Shown: one piece after another, positions 1-7,560 of the stretch
Layout: each line of letters opens with the position of its first letter
Position numbering within the stretch: position 1 is the stretch's first letter
Assembly (NCBI RefSeq): GCF_019565455.1
Contig: NZ_CP067377.1
Location: forward strand, 1,550,001 to 1,614,000
Reading direction: 5' to 3'
Source: Flavobacterium oreochromis
GTDB taxonomy: Bacteria > Bacteroidota > Bacteroidia > Flavobacteriales > Flavobacteriaceae
Length of the DNA stretch: 64,000 bases
The notes under the pieces: model-generated
The model's input: only the letters and a program-made list of their open reading frames with translations
Database searches by the model: none
Told to the model about the DNA's origin: nothing
Translations under genes and position numbers: made by a program

Positions 1-2
1 GG

Positions 3-392
3 GGAAATTGGCATTGTGGCGAAAACAAAGAAAAGTTTCAAGGCGAATGGACAAGTTCATTTACATCGACTTTAGAACCTTATTTTGAAGGAGATGCCGT
101 CCGAATAATGAATATAGGAAATACGTATTGGCAAATTAAGTTAGAAGGTAACGATTGGTTAAAATCAATTCATCCAGATAATGCCTGTTTGATGGAAATC
201 GATGATGAATTATTAGCAGATACCAAGCATATCAAGCAGCATTTAGGGATGGATATGATTGGCAACGATTATATTGTGATGCCTAATGGTGATAAAAAAT
301 TATTAGAAGTGAATCATATTCCGAATATCACTCGATTTGAAGAAGTTAGACAAGTGTATTTGGAAACGGTTATAGAATGGATTAATAAATAA
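3..392 (+). CDS. ATP-grasp-like protein, C-terminal part (left-truncated)
   Basis: The reading frame is open from the first bases of the window, so the gene starts upstream; only about 130 residues are visible. The C-terminal stretch contains LLEVNHIPN, which resembles the E-x-N motif near the end of RimK-type ATP-grasp enzymes, preceded by a segment ending in MPNGD. In that family these residues help bind Mg-ATP, and the enzymes join a carboxylate to an amine or thiol. The substrate cannot be told from this fragment. The gene ends about 90 bases before the RNA ligase gene on the same strand, so co-transcription is likely. The internal ATG at 108 is not a convincing start because the frame continues upstream. 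The family call is an inference from one motif. Confidence 0.5.
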   Translation, partial: GNWHCGENKEKFQGEWTSSFTSTLEPYFEGDAVRIMNIGNTYWQIKLEGNDWLKSIHPDNACLMEIDDELLADTKHIKQHLGMDMIGNDYIVMPNGDKKLLEVNHIPNITRFEEVRQVYLETVIEWINK

Positions 393-483
393 TTACATAA
401 AGTTTCACAAAGAGGTTGAAATTAAACTTCGTGTGACCTCGTGAAAACTTAGTGAGACTTTGTGTAACTACAAAAAACAAAAA

Positions 484-1494
484 ATGGAATTTAGAAAATA
501 CAACTCAATAGAAAATACGTACCAAAAAACAGTTTTGGAACAAATTATCAAACACGAATTTGATACAGTCGACTATGTAGTACAAGAAAAAGTGCACGGG
601 GCAAACTTTGCGTTTTATACTAATGGTATCCAAGTTAAAATTACAAAACGTTCTGATTTTATCGAAGAGAATGATACGTTTTACAATGCTCATAAAGTGG
701 CTGAAAAATACCATACTAAAGTGAAGTCATTATTTTTTGAAATAAAAGAATTATTCCCAAATACACAGTTTATTACCGTGTTTGGTGAATTATTTGGTGG
801 TCATTACAATCATCCCGAAGTTCCCACGGTACAAGGTGCTATCAAGGTTCAAAAGGGTATTGATTACAGTCCAGAAAATGATTTTTATGCTTTCGATATT
901 AAAGTGGATAATTCACACTATATGAATGTTGAATTAGCGAACAAATTGTTTGAGAAAATAGGATTCTTCTATGCAAAGACTTTATTTAAAGGAAGTTTAA
1001 CGGATTGTTTGAAATACCCAAATGACTTTACTAGTTTAATTCCTGAATGGTTAGGCTTACCCACTTTGGAAAGCAACATAGTAGAAGGGGTGATTATACG
1101 TCCTGTGGATACTTTATTCTTTGGAAACGGAAGCCGTGTTTTATTAAAAAATAAAAACGAAAAATGGTCGGAAAGAGGAAAAAATGAGAAACCTAAAAAA
1201 GAACATCAAATGGTTGATTTTCCTCCAGAAGTACAAAGTATTTGGTCAAAAATTACGGACTATGTAACGGTAAACCGTATCTACAATGTATTGAGCAAAG
1301 AAGGGGAATTTCACCCCAAAATCTTTGGGAAATTAACAGGTTGGATGAGTCAAGACGTGATGACCGACTTTCAAAAGGATCATCCTACCGAGTGGGATAG
1401 TTTAGAAAAAGAACATCAAAAAACAATCAACAAACGCTTAAACACTTTGATTGTTAAAGAGATTAAAGAAGAATTTATGACTTTTAAAGTATAA
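484..1494 (+). CDS. RNA ligase, T4 Rnl2 family
   Basis: A 336-residue protein, almost the length of T4 Rnl2 (334). The start at ATG 484 gives MEFRKYNSIEN, matching the Rnl2 N-terminus; the ATG at 460 would add eight residues with no family match. Nucleotidyltransferase motifs are all present: motif I EKVHGAN with acceptor Lys36, motif III FGELFGG (about 100-106), motif IV EGVIIRP (about 201-207) and motif V VLLKNKN (about 219-225), followed by a C-terminal domain of about 110 residues. Enzymes of this family adenylate themselves with ATP and seal 3'-OH/5'-phosphate breaks in double-stranded or tRNA-like RNA. It lies between an ATP-grasp-like gene and a structured RNA region with permuted tRNA-like modules, then a slipin gene. 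The context suggests RNA repair or maturation; the true substrate is unknown. The frame is intact. Confidence 0.9.
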   Translation: MEFRKYNSIENTYQKTVLEQIIKHEFDTVDYVVQEKVHGANFAFYTNGIQVKITKRSDFIEENDTFYNAHKVAEKYHTKVKSLFFEIKELFPNTQFITVFGELFGGHYNHPEVPTVQGAIKVQKGIDYSPENDFYAFDIKVDNSHYMNVELANKLFEKIGFFYAKTLFKGSLTDCLKYPNDFTSLIPEWLGLPTLESNIVEGVIIRPVDTLFFGNGSRVLLKNKNEKWSERGKNEKPKKEHQMVDFPPEVQSIWSKITDYVTVNRIYNVLSKEGEFHPKIFGKLTGWMSQDVMTDFQKDHPTEWDSLEKEHQKTINKRLNTLIVKEIKEEFMTFKV

Positions 1495-1499
1495 TCAAA

Positions 1500-1530
1500 A
1501 AGCTGCGCAAAATAATTGCGTAGCTTATTT
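1500..1530 (+). terminator. Hairpin after the RNA ligase gene
   Basis: AAGCTGCGCAA (1500-1510) pairs with TTGCGTAGCTT (1516-1526) across a 5-base loop, followed by a short T-rich run. It begins six bases after the ligase stop codon. It probably ends or attenuates the ligase transcript, which would make the RNA region at 1569-1900 a separate or processed transcript. Confidence 0.6.
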
Positions 1531-1568
1531 TGAATCTTTGTTAAAGGAAAATAAGTTCATTGAATTAT

Positions 1569-1700
1569 AAAAATATCAAACAAGTCCTGTTGGGTGTTTC
1601 GGTATAGCACTAATGTGGTGAGGGTTACGCGTGAGGCGTGTTACAACTTACTATGCAACTTGATTTGAAGGTTTTAGTATTTACCATAAAATACAATGAT
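1569..1700 (+). other. Degenerate tRNA-like segment, 5' part of the RNA region
   Basis: This stretch precedes the two well-formed permuted tRNA-like modules. It holds a D-arm-like hairpin GTG (1594-1596), an 11-base loop TTTCGGTATAG with GG, and CAC (1608-1610). It also holds a strong short hairpin ACGC-GTGAG-GCGT (1627-1639) and an anticodon-arm-like hairpin GTATTT/AAATAC (1677-1694) with a 6-base rather than 7-base loop. I could not fit an acceptor or T-arm to these pieces. They may be decayed modules, a different RNA, or modules damaged by sequence errors. Confidence 0.3.
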
Positions 1701-1702
1701 TT

Positions 1703-1774
1703 GTAGGTTCGATTCCTACTTCTTCGTAAAAGAAGAATGGCGAAAATGGCAGACGCACTGAAATAGGGTTTCAG
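1703..1774 (+). ncRNA. Circularly permuted tRNA-like module A
   Basis: All arms of a tRNA are present, but in the order T-arm, acceptor, D-arm, anticodon arm. The T-arm is GTAGG-TTCGATT-CCTAC (1703-1719). The 3' acceptor strand TTCTTC (1720-1725) follows directly and pairs with GAAGAA (1732-1737) across a 6-base gap, so the acceptor stem is closed by a loop. Then T8 and G9, a D-arm GCG/CGC (1740-1742, 1754-1756) with GG in its 11-base loop, a single A26, and an anticodon arm CTGAA-ATAGGGT-TTCAG (1758-1774) with T33. Linker lengths match tRNA numbering exactly. The position-defined anticodon is AGG. The 1:72 pair is mismatched. It could be a permuted tRNA gene, a tRNA mimic like a bacterial Y RNA, or part of a larger RNA. 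Confidence 0.6.
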
Positions 1775-1784
1775 CAATCAAAGC

Positions 1785-1857
1785 ATCGGTTCGAGTCCGA
1801 TATGCAATTTCCACTTGCATTAGCTCAGTTGGATAGAGCACTACACTTAAAATGTAG
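1785..1857 (+). ncRNA. Circularly permuted tRNA-like module B
   Basis: Same permuted order as module A, starting ten bases after it. T-arm ATCGG-TTCGAGT-CCGAT (1785-1801); 3' acceptor strand ATGCAA (1802-1807) pairing with TTGCAT (1815-1820) across TTTCCAC; T8 A9; a perfect 4-bp D-stem GCTC/GAGC (1823-1826, 1836-1839) around AGTTGGATA; A26; anticodon arm CTACA-CTTAAAA-TGTAG (1841-1857) with T33 and A37. The anticodon by position is TAA, as in tRNA-Leu(UAA). As in module A the acceptor has six pairs and a mismatched 1:72. Read in the normal direction the flanking acceptor strands do not pair, so this is not an ordinary tRNA gene. Confidence 0.6.
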
Positions 1858-1867
1858 CTTTTTTGAA

Positions 1868-1942
1868 AGAGTGGAATCTCTCGTTAAAAAGATTCACCAA
1901 AAAAGATTGAAAAACGTAAAGAACTTGTCAAGTTTTTTATTT
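1868..1942 (+). other. Hairpins closing the RNA region
   Basis: AGAG (1868-1871) pairs with CTCT (1878-1881), and alternatively GTG(G)AATCT from 1871 pairs with AGATTCAC ending near 1897, with the latter followed by CC and an A-run. Downstream, AACTTG-T-CAAGTT (1922-1934) is followed by a T-rich run and may be the terminator of the tRNA-like transcript. Between 1943 and 2198 there is no gene; a further 8-bp inverted repeat AACTGGTT/AACCAGTT (2065-2072, 2099-2106) lies in it. Confidence 0.35.
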
Positions 1943-2198
1943 TAAGTAATCATTTTAGTTCCGACTATTTGAAAGCTTTACATAAGAAACACTTTTGACA
2001 AAACCTGAAAAAGAACGGTTTGCAAAACTATTTTTTTGCTTCGGTATTTGAAGGTTTGGATTTTAACTGGTTTAAAAGACAAACAAAAAATAATACAGAA
2101 CCAGTTTAATACTTCGGTAAACTCCCTTTTTTCCGTTTTTGAAAGAGCGAATAAGTTCTTGCGTTTTTTATTAGTAAAAATGATTAAAATTTAAAGAT

Positions 2199-3500
2199 AT
2201 GTTCAAGAAAATTACCATAGAAACTTTCCAAGTAGGATTGGTTTTTAAAGAAAATAAATTGATTCAGGTCTTAACTGAAGGCAAGCATTGGTTGATAGGG
2301 AACAATAAGGAAGTTCAGTATTTCTCTATGAAAGAAGCTTTTGAACCTACTCAAGATTTAGATGTTTTATTGAAAAATGTAACCTTAGCAAATATGTTGC
2401 AGGTTGTAGAAGTACCAAAATTTCAAGTAGCCTTGAAGTTTGTCAATAAATCATTTGAAGAAGTATTAACTACAGGCAAATATGCTTTTTGGAAAAATGT
2501 AGATGATATACAGTTTTCATTATTTAATATGACTTTAGAATTTTTACCTTCAGTAAATTTAGATATTATGTTGCAAAACGAAAAGTTAGCTAATATGTTG
2601 GACGTTATTGAGGTGGCTGATAACGAAATTGTTTTGCAGTATATCAACGGAAACTTTAGAGAAGTGTTCTCAGCAGGGCGTTATGCTTTTTGGAAAGGAA
2701 TCATCAATTACAAATTTGTTAGGATTCATTTAAACGATTTATACATCAATGATGAAATGGATAAAACGGTAGTAGAGCATCCAAAATTGAAACCTTTTAC
2801 AAGAAAATTTGATATTTTAAGTCACGAAAAAGGCTTGTTGTTTATCAATGGCGAATTTGTAAAGACACTTGATGCAGGAACCTATAATTTCTGGAATAAT
2901 GCTACTCGTATTGAAATTAAATCAGCCGATTTAAGACAGCAACAAATGGAAATTTCTGGTCAAGAATTATTGACTAAAGATAAAGCCAATTTAAGAATCA
3001 ACTTTTTTGCTAAATATCAAGTAACTGATATTCAAAAAGCATTGACTGAAAATAAGGATTTTGAAAAGCAATTATATATCTTGTTGCAATTGGCATTAAG
3101 AGCCTATGTGGGCGGCTTCACTTTAGACGAGTTATTGACTAAAAAGGATGAAATTACTCAAGTTATTTTAGCAGAGTCTAAAGCAAAAGTTGCCCAATTA
3201 GGGGTAGAAGTTTTTGATGCTGGTATTAGAGACATCATATTGCCAGGTGATATGAAAGAAATTATGAACCAGGTTTTGGTAGCTGAGAAAAAAGCACAAG
3301 CTAATATTATTATGAGACGGGAAGAAACAGCTTCTATGAGAAGTTTGTTGAACACCGCCAAATTAATGGAAGAAAACGAAACCTTATGGAAATTGAAAGA
3401 AATGGAATATGTAGAAAAAATTGCCGATAAAATAGGGGAAATCTCTATTTCAGGCGGTGGAAACATCATAGGCCAATTGAAAGAAATTTTTGTAAAATAA
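2199..3500 (+). CDS. Slipin / SPFH (band 7) family protein with repeated N-terminal modules
   Basis: A 433-residue protein. The middle (about 245-370) is an SPFH/band 7 domain (LLTKDKANLRINFFAKYQV ... DAGIRDIILPGDM), the tail is a helical segment (about 360-415) and ends in a Gly-rich SGGGN stretch. No clear transmembrane segment is seen. The first 235 residues carry four related modules (about 9-35, 73-100, 139-167, 206-233) of the pattern G-L-x-F-x-N-G-x-F-x(3)-L-x(2)-G-x-Y-x-F-W. Slipins of this kind occur next to RNA ligases and Ro60/Y-RNA genes in bacterial RNA-repair operons, which fits the neighbouring Rnl2 ligase and tRNA-like RNA. The biochemical role is unknown. The start at 2199 is the first ATG and gives the first module in full. 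Confidence 0.8.
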   Translation: MFKKITIETFQVGLVFKENKLIQVLTEGKHWLIGNNKEVQYFSMKEAFEPTQDLDVLLKNVTLANMLQVVEVPKFQVALKFVNKSFEEVLTTGKYAFWKNVDDIQFSLFNMTLEFLPSVNLDIMLQNEKLANMLDVIEVADNEIVLQYINGNFREVFSAGRYAFWKGIINYKFVRIHLNDLYINDEMDKTVVEHPKLKPFTRKFDILSHEKGLLFINGEFVKTLDAGTYNFWNNATRIEIKSADLRQQQMEISGQELLTKDKANLRINFFAKYQVTDIQKALTENKDFEKQLYILLQLALRAYVGGFTLDELLTKKDEITQVILAESKAKVAQLGVEVFDAGIRDIILPGDMKEIMNQVLVAEKKAQANIIMRREETASMRSLLNTAKLMEENETLWKLKEMEYVEKIADKIGEISISGGGNIIGQLKEIFVK

Positions 3501-3542
3501 AAACAATCCCACTAATTATTCTGATTAGCGGGATCGTTTCTT
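3501..3542. terminator. Bidirectional terminator between slipin gene and fabD
   Basis: A long imperfect hairpin (CAATCCCACTAAT / ATTAGCGGGATCG) with A-run on the left and T-run on the right, placed between two convergent genes. It can serve both transcripts. Confidence 0.7.
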
Positions 3543-3555
3543 TAAATCTATCAAA

Positions 3556-4425
3556 TTAAGCAGAAATGGTTTCTACTTCTTTATTAATTTTATTAACTAA
3601 GCCTACTAAAACTTTTCCAGGACCTACTTCAGTAAAGCTAGTAGCGCCATCAGCAATCATTTGGTTTACGGATTGTGTCCATTTTACAGCGCCTGTTAAT
3701 TGCGCAATTAAGTTTTTCTTAATTTCCACAGCGTCACTAACAGCATTTGCTGTTACATTTTGGTACACGGGACATGAAGGCGTGTTGAAAGAGGTAGCCT
3801 CTATAGCAGCGGCTAATTTTTCTCTTGCAGGTTCCATCATTGGTGAATGAAAAGCACCTCCTACAGGTAATATTAGTGCGCGTTTAGCACCTGCTTCTTT
3901 CATTTTTTCACAAGCAAGCTCTACTGCTTTTAATTCTCCAGAAATCACTAATTGACCTGGGCAATTATAGTTTGCAGCTACTACCACACCATCAATTGAT
4001 GCACAGATATCTTCTACTACTTTGTCTTCTAAGTTTAATACTGCAGCCATGGTTGAAGGCGTAATTTCACAAGCTTCTTGCATGGCTAAAGCACGTTGAG
4101 AAACTAATTGTAATCCATCTTCAAAAGATAAAGAACCATTAGCTACTAATGCTGAAAATTCACCTAAGGAATGCCCTGCTACCATGTCTGGTTTTATATC
4201 TAAAACCTTGGCTAAAATAACTGAATGTAAGAAAACAGCAGGTTGTGTTACTTTTGTTTCTTTTAATTCTTCTGCAGTACCTTCAAACATGATATCTGTA
4301 ATACGAAAACCTAAAATTTCATTGGCTTTTTCAAATAATTCTTTTGCTAACACAGATGATTCGTATAAATCTTTACCCATTCCGGTAAATTGAGCTCCTT
4401 GTCCTGGAAAAACGTATGCTTTCAT
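3556..4425 (-). CDS. fabD: Malonyl-CoA:ACP transacylase
   Basis: A full-length 289-residue FabD. It moves malonyl groups from CoA to acyl carrier protein in fatty acid synthesis, in the cytoplasm. Visible hallmarks are the N-terminal FPGQGAQ, the nucleophile elbow GHSLGE with Ser86, and the GAFHSPMM segment bearing the catalytic His. The start codon at 4425 is directly at MKAYVFPGQG, the usual N-terminus. It is transcribed on its own, convergent to the slipin gene, and the 142-base gap on its 5' side carries its promoter region shared with the divergent membrane protein. The frame is intact. Confidence 0.96.
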   Translation of the reverse strand: MKAYVFPGQGAQFTGMGKDLYESSVLAKELFEKANEILGFRITDIMFEGTAEELKETKVTQPAVFLHSVILAKVLDIKPDMVAGHSLGEFSALVANGSLSFEDGLQLVSQRALAMQEACEITPSTMAAVLNLEDKVVEDICASIDGVVVAANYNCPGQLVISGELKAVELACEKMKEAGAKRALILPVGGAFHSPMMEPAREKLAAAIEATSFNTPSCPVYQNVTANAVSDAVEIKKNLIAQLTGAVKWTQSVNQMIADGATSFTEVGPGKVLVGLVNKINKEVETISA

Positions 4426-4567
4426 TTAAAATAGTTTTTATTTTTAAAACTTTTAAATTTTAATTAGTATTAAAATTCTGAGCAAAAATAAGCAAAATTA
4501 TTCGGAAACTACTTTTGTAACTTTTTTCAATAAATAGCGTCTAAAAATTAATTTAACTTTTTATATA

Positions 4568-6193
4568 ATGAATTATTTTATTAAAGTCCTTATTCTAATT
4601 GTATTAGGAACTCTACTTGTTTATTTTAATTTACCGGTATTAAATTACGGATTTGTAAGTCTTCCTTTTTTGCTTTTGATTTTAGTTTTTGTATGGATTA
4701 TTCTTTCTACAAAATTCCAAATTTCTCGTGATGGAAAGCAAGTAAAAATGCTAAGCTTCCCTTCAAAAGTATTTGTGTATATTATAGGCGCTTTGTTAGT
4801 ATATATATTTGTATTACCAATTTTTAGTTCTCGTTTAATACAAACTAAAAAACATCAAGAATTAATTGGTAAAGTAGCTAATGGTGATAAAATGTCTAAG
4901 CACATAGCACCCATTTCTTTGAGCGAAATTCGAGTAGTAGATGAAGACTTAGCTTATTTATTAGGTGAAAAAATATTAGGTTCACAACCTGCTTTAGGAA
5001 GTCAAGTGCACCTAGGTGAATTTTATATTCAAAAAGTAAATAATAAATTGTATTGGGTAGCTCCTTTATTGCATTCTGGATTTTTTAAATGGTTGAATAA
5101 TATAGAAGGAACAGCGGGTTATGTAATGGTTTCAGCAACGAATGAAAGGGATGTAAAGCTCGTTCAAAATTGTAATGGAAATCCAATTAAGATTAAATAT
5201 CAGCCCAAAGCGTATTTTGGAGATGAAATTAAACGACATATTTATTTTAACGGATATACTTCTACAGGGTTAACTGATTTTACGTTTGAAATTGATGATA
5301 CAGGTAAACCGTTTTGGGTGGTTACTAAGTATGATAAGAAAATAGGCTTTACAGGAAATGATGCTACAGGAGTAGTCGTAGTAAATGCACAAACGGGAGC
5401 TATAAAAGAATATAGTATAGCCAATACACCAAAATGGATTGACCGTATTCAGCCTATTAATTTTATTGAGGATCAGTTAAACGATTGGGGAGAATTAGTA
5501 CATGGTTATTGGAATTTTTCAAATGCTGATAAATTACAAATTACTGAGGATATGAGTTTAGTATATGGTAAAGATAATAAATCGTATTGGTACACCGGTT
5601 TAACTTCAGTAGGTAAAGATGAGTCATCCGTAGGTTTTGTATTAGTAGATACACGAACCAAACAAGCTACATTTTATAGACAAAGTGGTGCCACTGAATT
5701 TGCAGCTCAAAATTCAGCTCAAGGAAAAGTTCAAGAAAAAGGGTATAATGCTTCATTACCTATTCCGTATAATATTAATAATATTCCTACTTATGTTATG
5801 ACACTCAAAGATCGTGGTGGTTTGGTGAAAATGTTTGCTATGGTGTCTATACATGACTACACTATAGTAGGGGTAGGTAATACGATGCGTGAGACTTTGA
5901 TGGCCTATAAAAATGCCTATAATATGTCTGGAGATACTGTGAAATTAGATGCCTCAACTGATAAGAAAACAATTAAAGCAGCCGTAAGTCGTATACAAAA
6001 TGATGTAAAAAATGGAAATAGTTTTTATTATTTTACCATTCAGGGTGAAAATAAAATCTTTATTGGTTCCTCTCAGTTATCTAATGAACTACCTATCACA
6101 CGTGTGGGAGATGAAGTAGAAATTACATACGATGTGGATACGGAGGAGGTAATTGATATATCAAGTTTTAAGAATTTTTCAATAGGAAAATAA
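4568..6193 (+). CDS. Conserved membrane protein of unknown function
   Basis: A 541-residue protein with three hydrophobic segments at the N-terminus (about 5-25, 30-48 and 68-88) followed by a soluble region of about 450 residues with no motif I recognise. The soluble part is rich in Tyr, Trp and Gly and repeats short stretches such as YWVAPL, FWVVTKYD and YWYTGL at regular distances. That suggests a repeated beta fold, possibly outside the cytoplasm. It is divergent from fabD and convergent to the VOC gene. No function is proposed. The frame is intact. Confidence 0.75.
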   Translation: MNYFIKVLILIVLGTLLVYFNLPVLNYGFVSLPFLLLILVFVWIILSTKFQISRDGKQVKMLSFPSKVFVYIIGALLVYIFVLPIFSSRLIQTKKHQELIGKVANGDKMSKHIAPISLSEIRVVDEDLAYLLGEKILGSQPALGSQVHLGEFYIQKVNNKLYWVAPLLHSGFFKWLNNIEGTAGYVMVSATNERDVKLVQNCNGNPIKIKYQPKAYFGDEIKRHIYFNGYTSTGLTDFTFEIDDTGKPFWVVTKYDKKIGFTGNDATGVVVVNAQTGAIKEYSIANTPKWIDRIQPINFIEDQLNDWGELVHGYWNFSNADKLQITEDMSLVYGKDNKSYWYTGLTSVGKDESSVGFVLVDTRTKQATFYRQSGATEFAAQNSAQGKVQEKGYNASLPIPYNINNIPTYVMTLKDRGGLVKMFAMVSIHDYTIVGVGNTMRETLMAYKNAYNMSGDTVKLDASTDKKTIKAAVSRIQNDVKNGNSFYYFTIQGENKIFIGSSQLSNELPITRVGDEVEITYDVDTEEVIDISSFKNFSIGK

Positions 6194-6202
6194 AGAAATA
6201 AT

Positions 6203-6317
6203 AAAAAGAGGCTGTCAAAAAGTTTTTCATTTTAACTTAAGAAAGAAAATTCATTGTGAGATCTTTCCAATCTTGAGCTAAGTATTAAATTTTTACTATT
6301 TTACAGCCTCTTTTTTT
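6203..6317. repeat. Short element with inverted ends, possible MITE or long-loop terminator
   Basis: AAAAAGAGGCTGT (6203-6215) and ACAGCCTC plus T-run (6303-6317) are inverted copies enclosing about 87 bases without a gene. The ends GAGGCTGTC..AAAAAG resemble insertion-sequence termini, yet the A/T runs also make it a workable bidirectional terminator for the two convergent flanking genes. Confidence 0.5.
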
Positions 6318-6338
6318 GTTAGTTTTTATAAAAAAATG

Positions 6339-6719
6339 CTAATTATCAATTCGCCAAGGAGGATTCAGTCTGTTATTACCAGCATAGAATAATATCAGTT
6401 GATTGCCATCTGGATCTTTGAGTCTAGCTTCGCGCCATAACCACGGTTCATTAGTAGGTTCTTGTTCAAATACGATTCCAATTTTTTTTAGTTTATTAAC
6501 TTGTTCATCCAGATTTTCGCATTCAAAATAGACACATATATCCTCTCCTTTTGGTAATTCATTCGTTTTATGAATAGAAAAAGTTGCATTACCCTTAGGA
6601 CATTCAAATCGTGCATAATGAGGAAGTGATTTGACAATAAGTTTCAATCCTAATTTTTCATAGAAAGGAGTAGATCTCGTTAAATTTAACGAAGGAACAG
6701 TGATTTGATTTAAATTCAT
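6339..6719 (-). CDS. VOC family protein (glyoxalase/dioxygenase-like)
   Basis: A 126-residue single vicinal-oxygen-chelate domain of the usual size. Starting at ATG 6719 gives MNLNQITVPSLN, a normal first strand; a longer frame from 6767 adds a hydrophobic leader not typical of the family. The pattern of YEKLG, FECENLDEQVNKLK and KDPDGNQLILFY is characteristic, with Glu/His positions compatible with a metal site. The substrate cannot be told; relatives include glyoxalases, ring-cleaving dioxygenases and antibiotic-binding proteins. It stands alone between the inverted-end element and the pirin gene. Confidence 0.8.
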   Translation of the reverse strand: MNLNQITVPSLNLTRSTPFYEKLGLKLIVKSLPHYARFECPKGNATFSIHKTNELPKGEDICVYFECENLDEQVNKLKKIGIVFEQEPTNEPWLWREARLKDPDGNQLILFYAGNNRLNPPWRIDN

Positions 6720-6842
6720 CAGCTTTAAAAAATGAATTATACTTATAAAAAAAGAGGTAAATGACAAGAGGATTTAATGAATAATCATTAAAAGAAATGG
6801 CATAATATTATTTTACAAACTGTTATATTCTTTTAATTGGAA

Positions 6843-7557
6843 CTATTGTTTCAAGGGAACTTCTATGATTAAAAATTTGGAATCGGTATTGGCTTTGATT
6901 TCTATTTCATTGGTTTCCCAAATGCCTATAGCGTCTCTTTTTTCTAGTTTTTGACCACTGACTTTGATTTCGCCTTCAATATTCATCACATAAAAACCGT
7001 TGCCTTCTTTTTTTTAATGGGAGTTTTTTAGAAAATCCGTTGTCAAATTCACTCATATAAAACCAAGCATCTTGATAAATCCAAACACCTTCATCGTGTG
7101 GATTTGGTGAAAGAATTTGAGAGAAATTATTTTTTTGATTGGCCACATCCAAAGTGATTTGTTGGTAACGAGGGGTTACATTTCTGAATTTTGGAAATAG
7201 CCAAATTTGAAATAATTGGGTATATTGATTCTGATTAGGATTGAACTCGCTATGCTGAATACCAGTTCCCGCACTCATTACCTGTATATCTCCTTTTTTA
7301 ATAATGGAAGAATTGCCCATGCTGTCTTTATGAGCCAAATCGCCTTCTAACGGAATAGTGATAATTTCCATATTATCATGTGGATGTGTTCCAAAACCCA
7401 TTCCGCCTGCAATGGTGTCATCATTTAGTACTCGTAGCATGCCAAATTGAATTTTATCAGGATTAAACCAATTGGCAAAACTAAAGCTATGATAAGCGTT
7501 TAACCAGTTGTAGTTTGCATGTCCTCTTTCATTAGCTCTATGTAAAATTGTTTTCAT
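6843..7557 (-). CDS. Pirin family protein (frameshifted)
   Basis: About 237 residues if a one-base change in the poly-T run near 7007-7014 is corrected. The N-terminal cupin is intact, with FGTHPHDNMEIIT and the AGTGIQHSE segment giving the metal-binding His/Glu set of pirins. The C-terminal part continues in another frame as GNGFYVMNIEGEIKV to KFLIIEVPLKQ. Pirins are cupin proteins, some with quercetinase activity. The start at 7557 (MKTILHRANERGHANYNW) is the family start, and the ATG is only three bases from a perfect 30-bp palindrome that contains the promoter, so a repressor probably controls it. Confidence 0.85.
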
Positions 7558-7560
7558 TTT

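Noticed and set aside
1732..1813. Reading the RNA region as an ordinary class II tRNA-Leu gene
   Set aside because: The D-arm, anticodon arm and the following T-arm look Leu-like in a row, but acceptor strands GAAGAA and ATGCAA do not pair, while each pairs perfectly with its other neighbour.
1569..1942. A bacterial Y RNA of the YrlA type
   Set aside because: The closed acceptor and tRNA mimicry would fit, but complete anticodon hairpins are present, no long Ro-binding stem was found and no Ro60 gene is in view. Kept only as an alternative.
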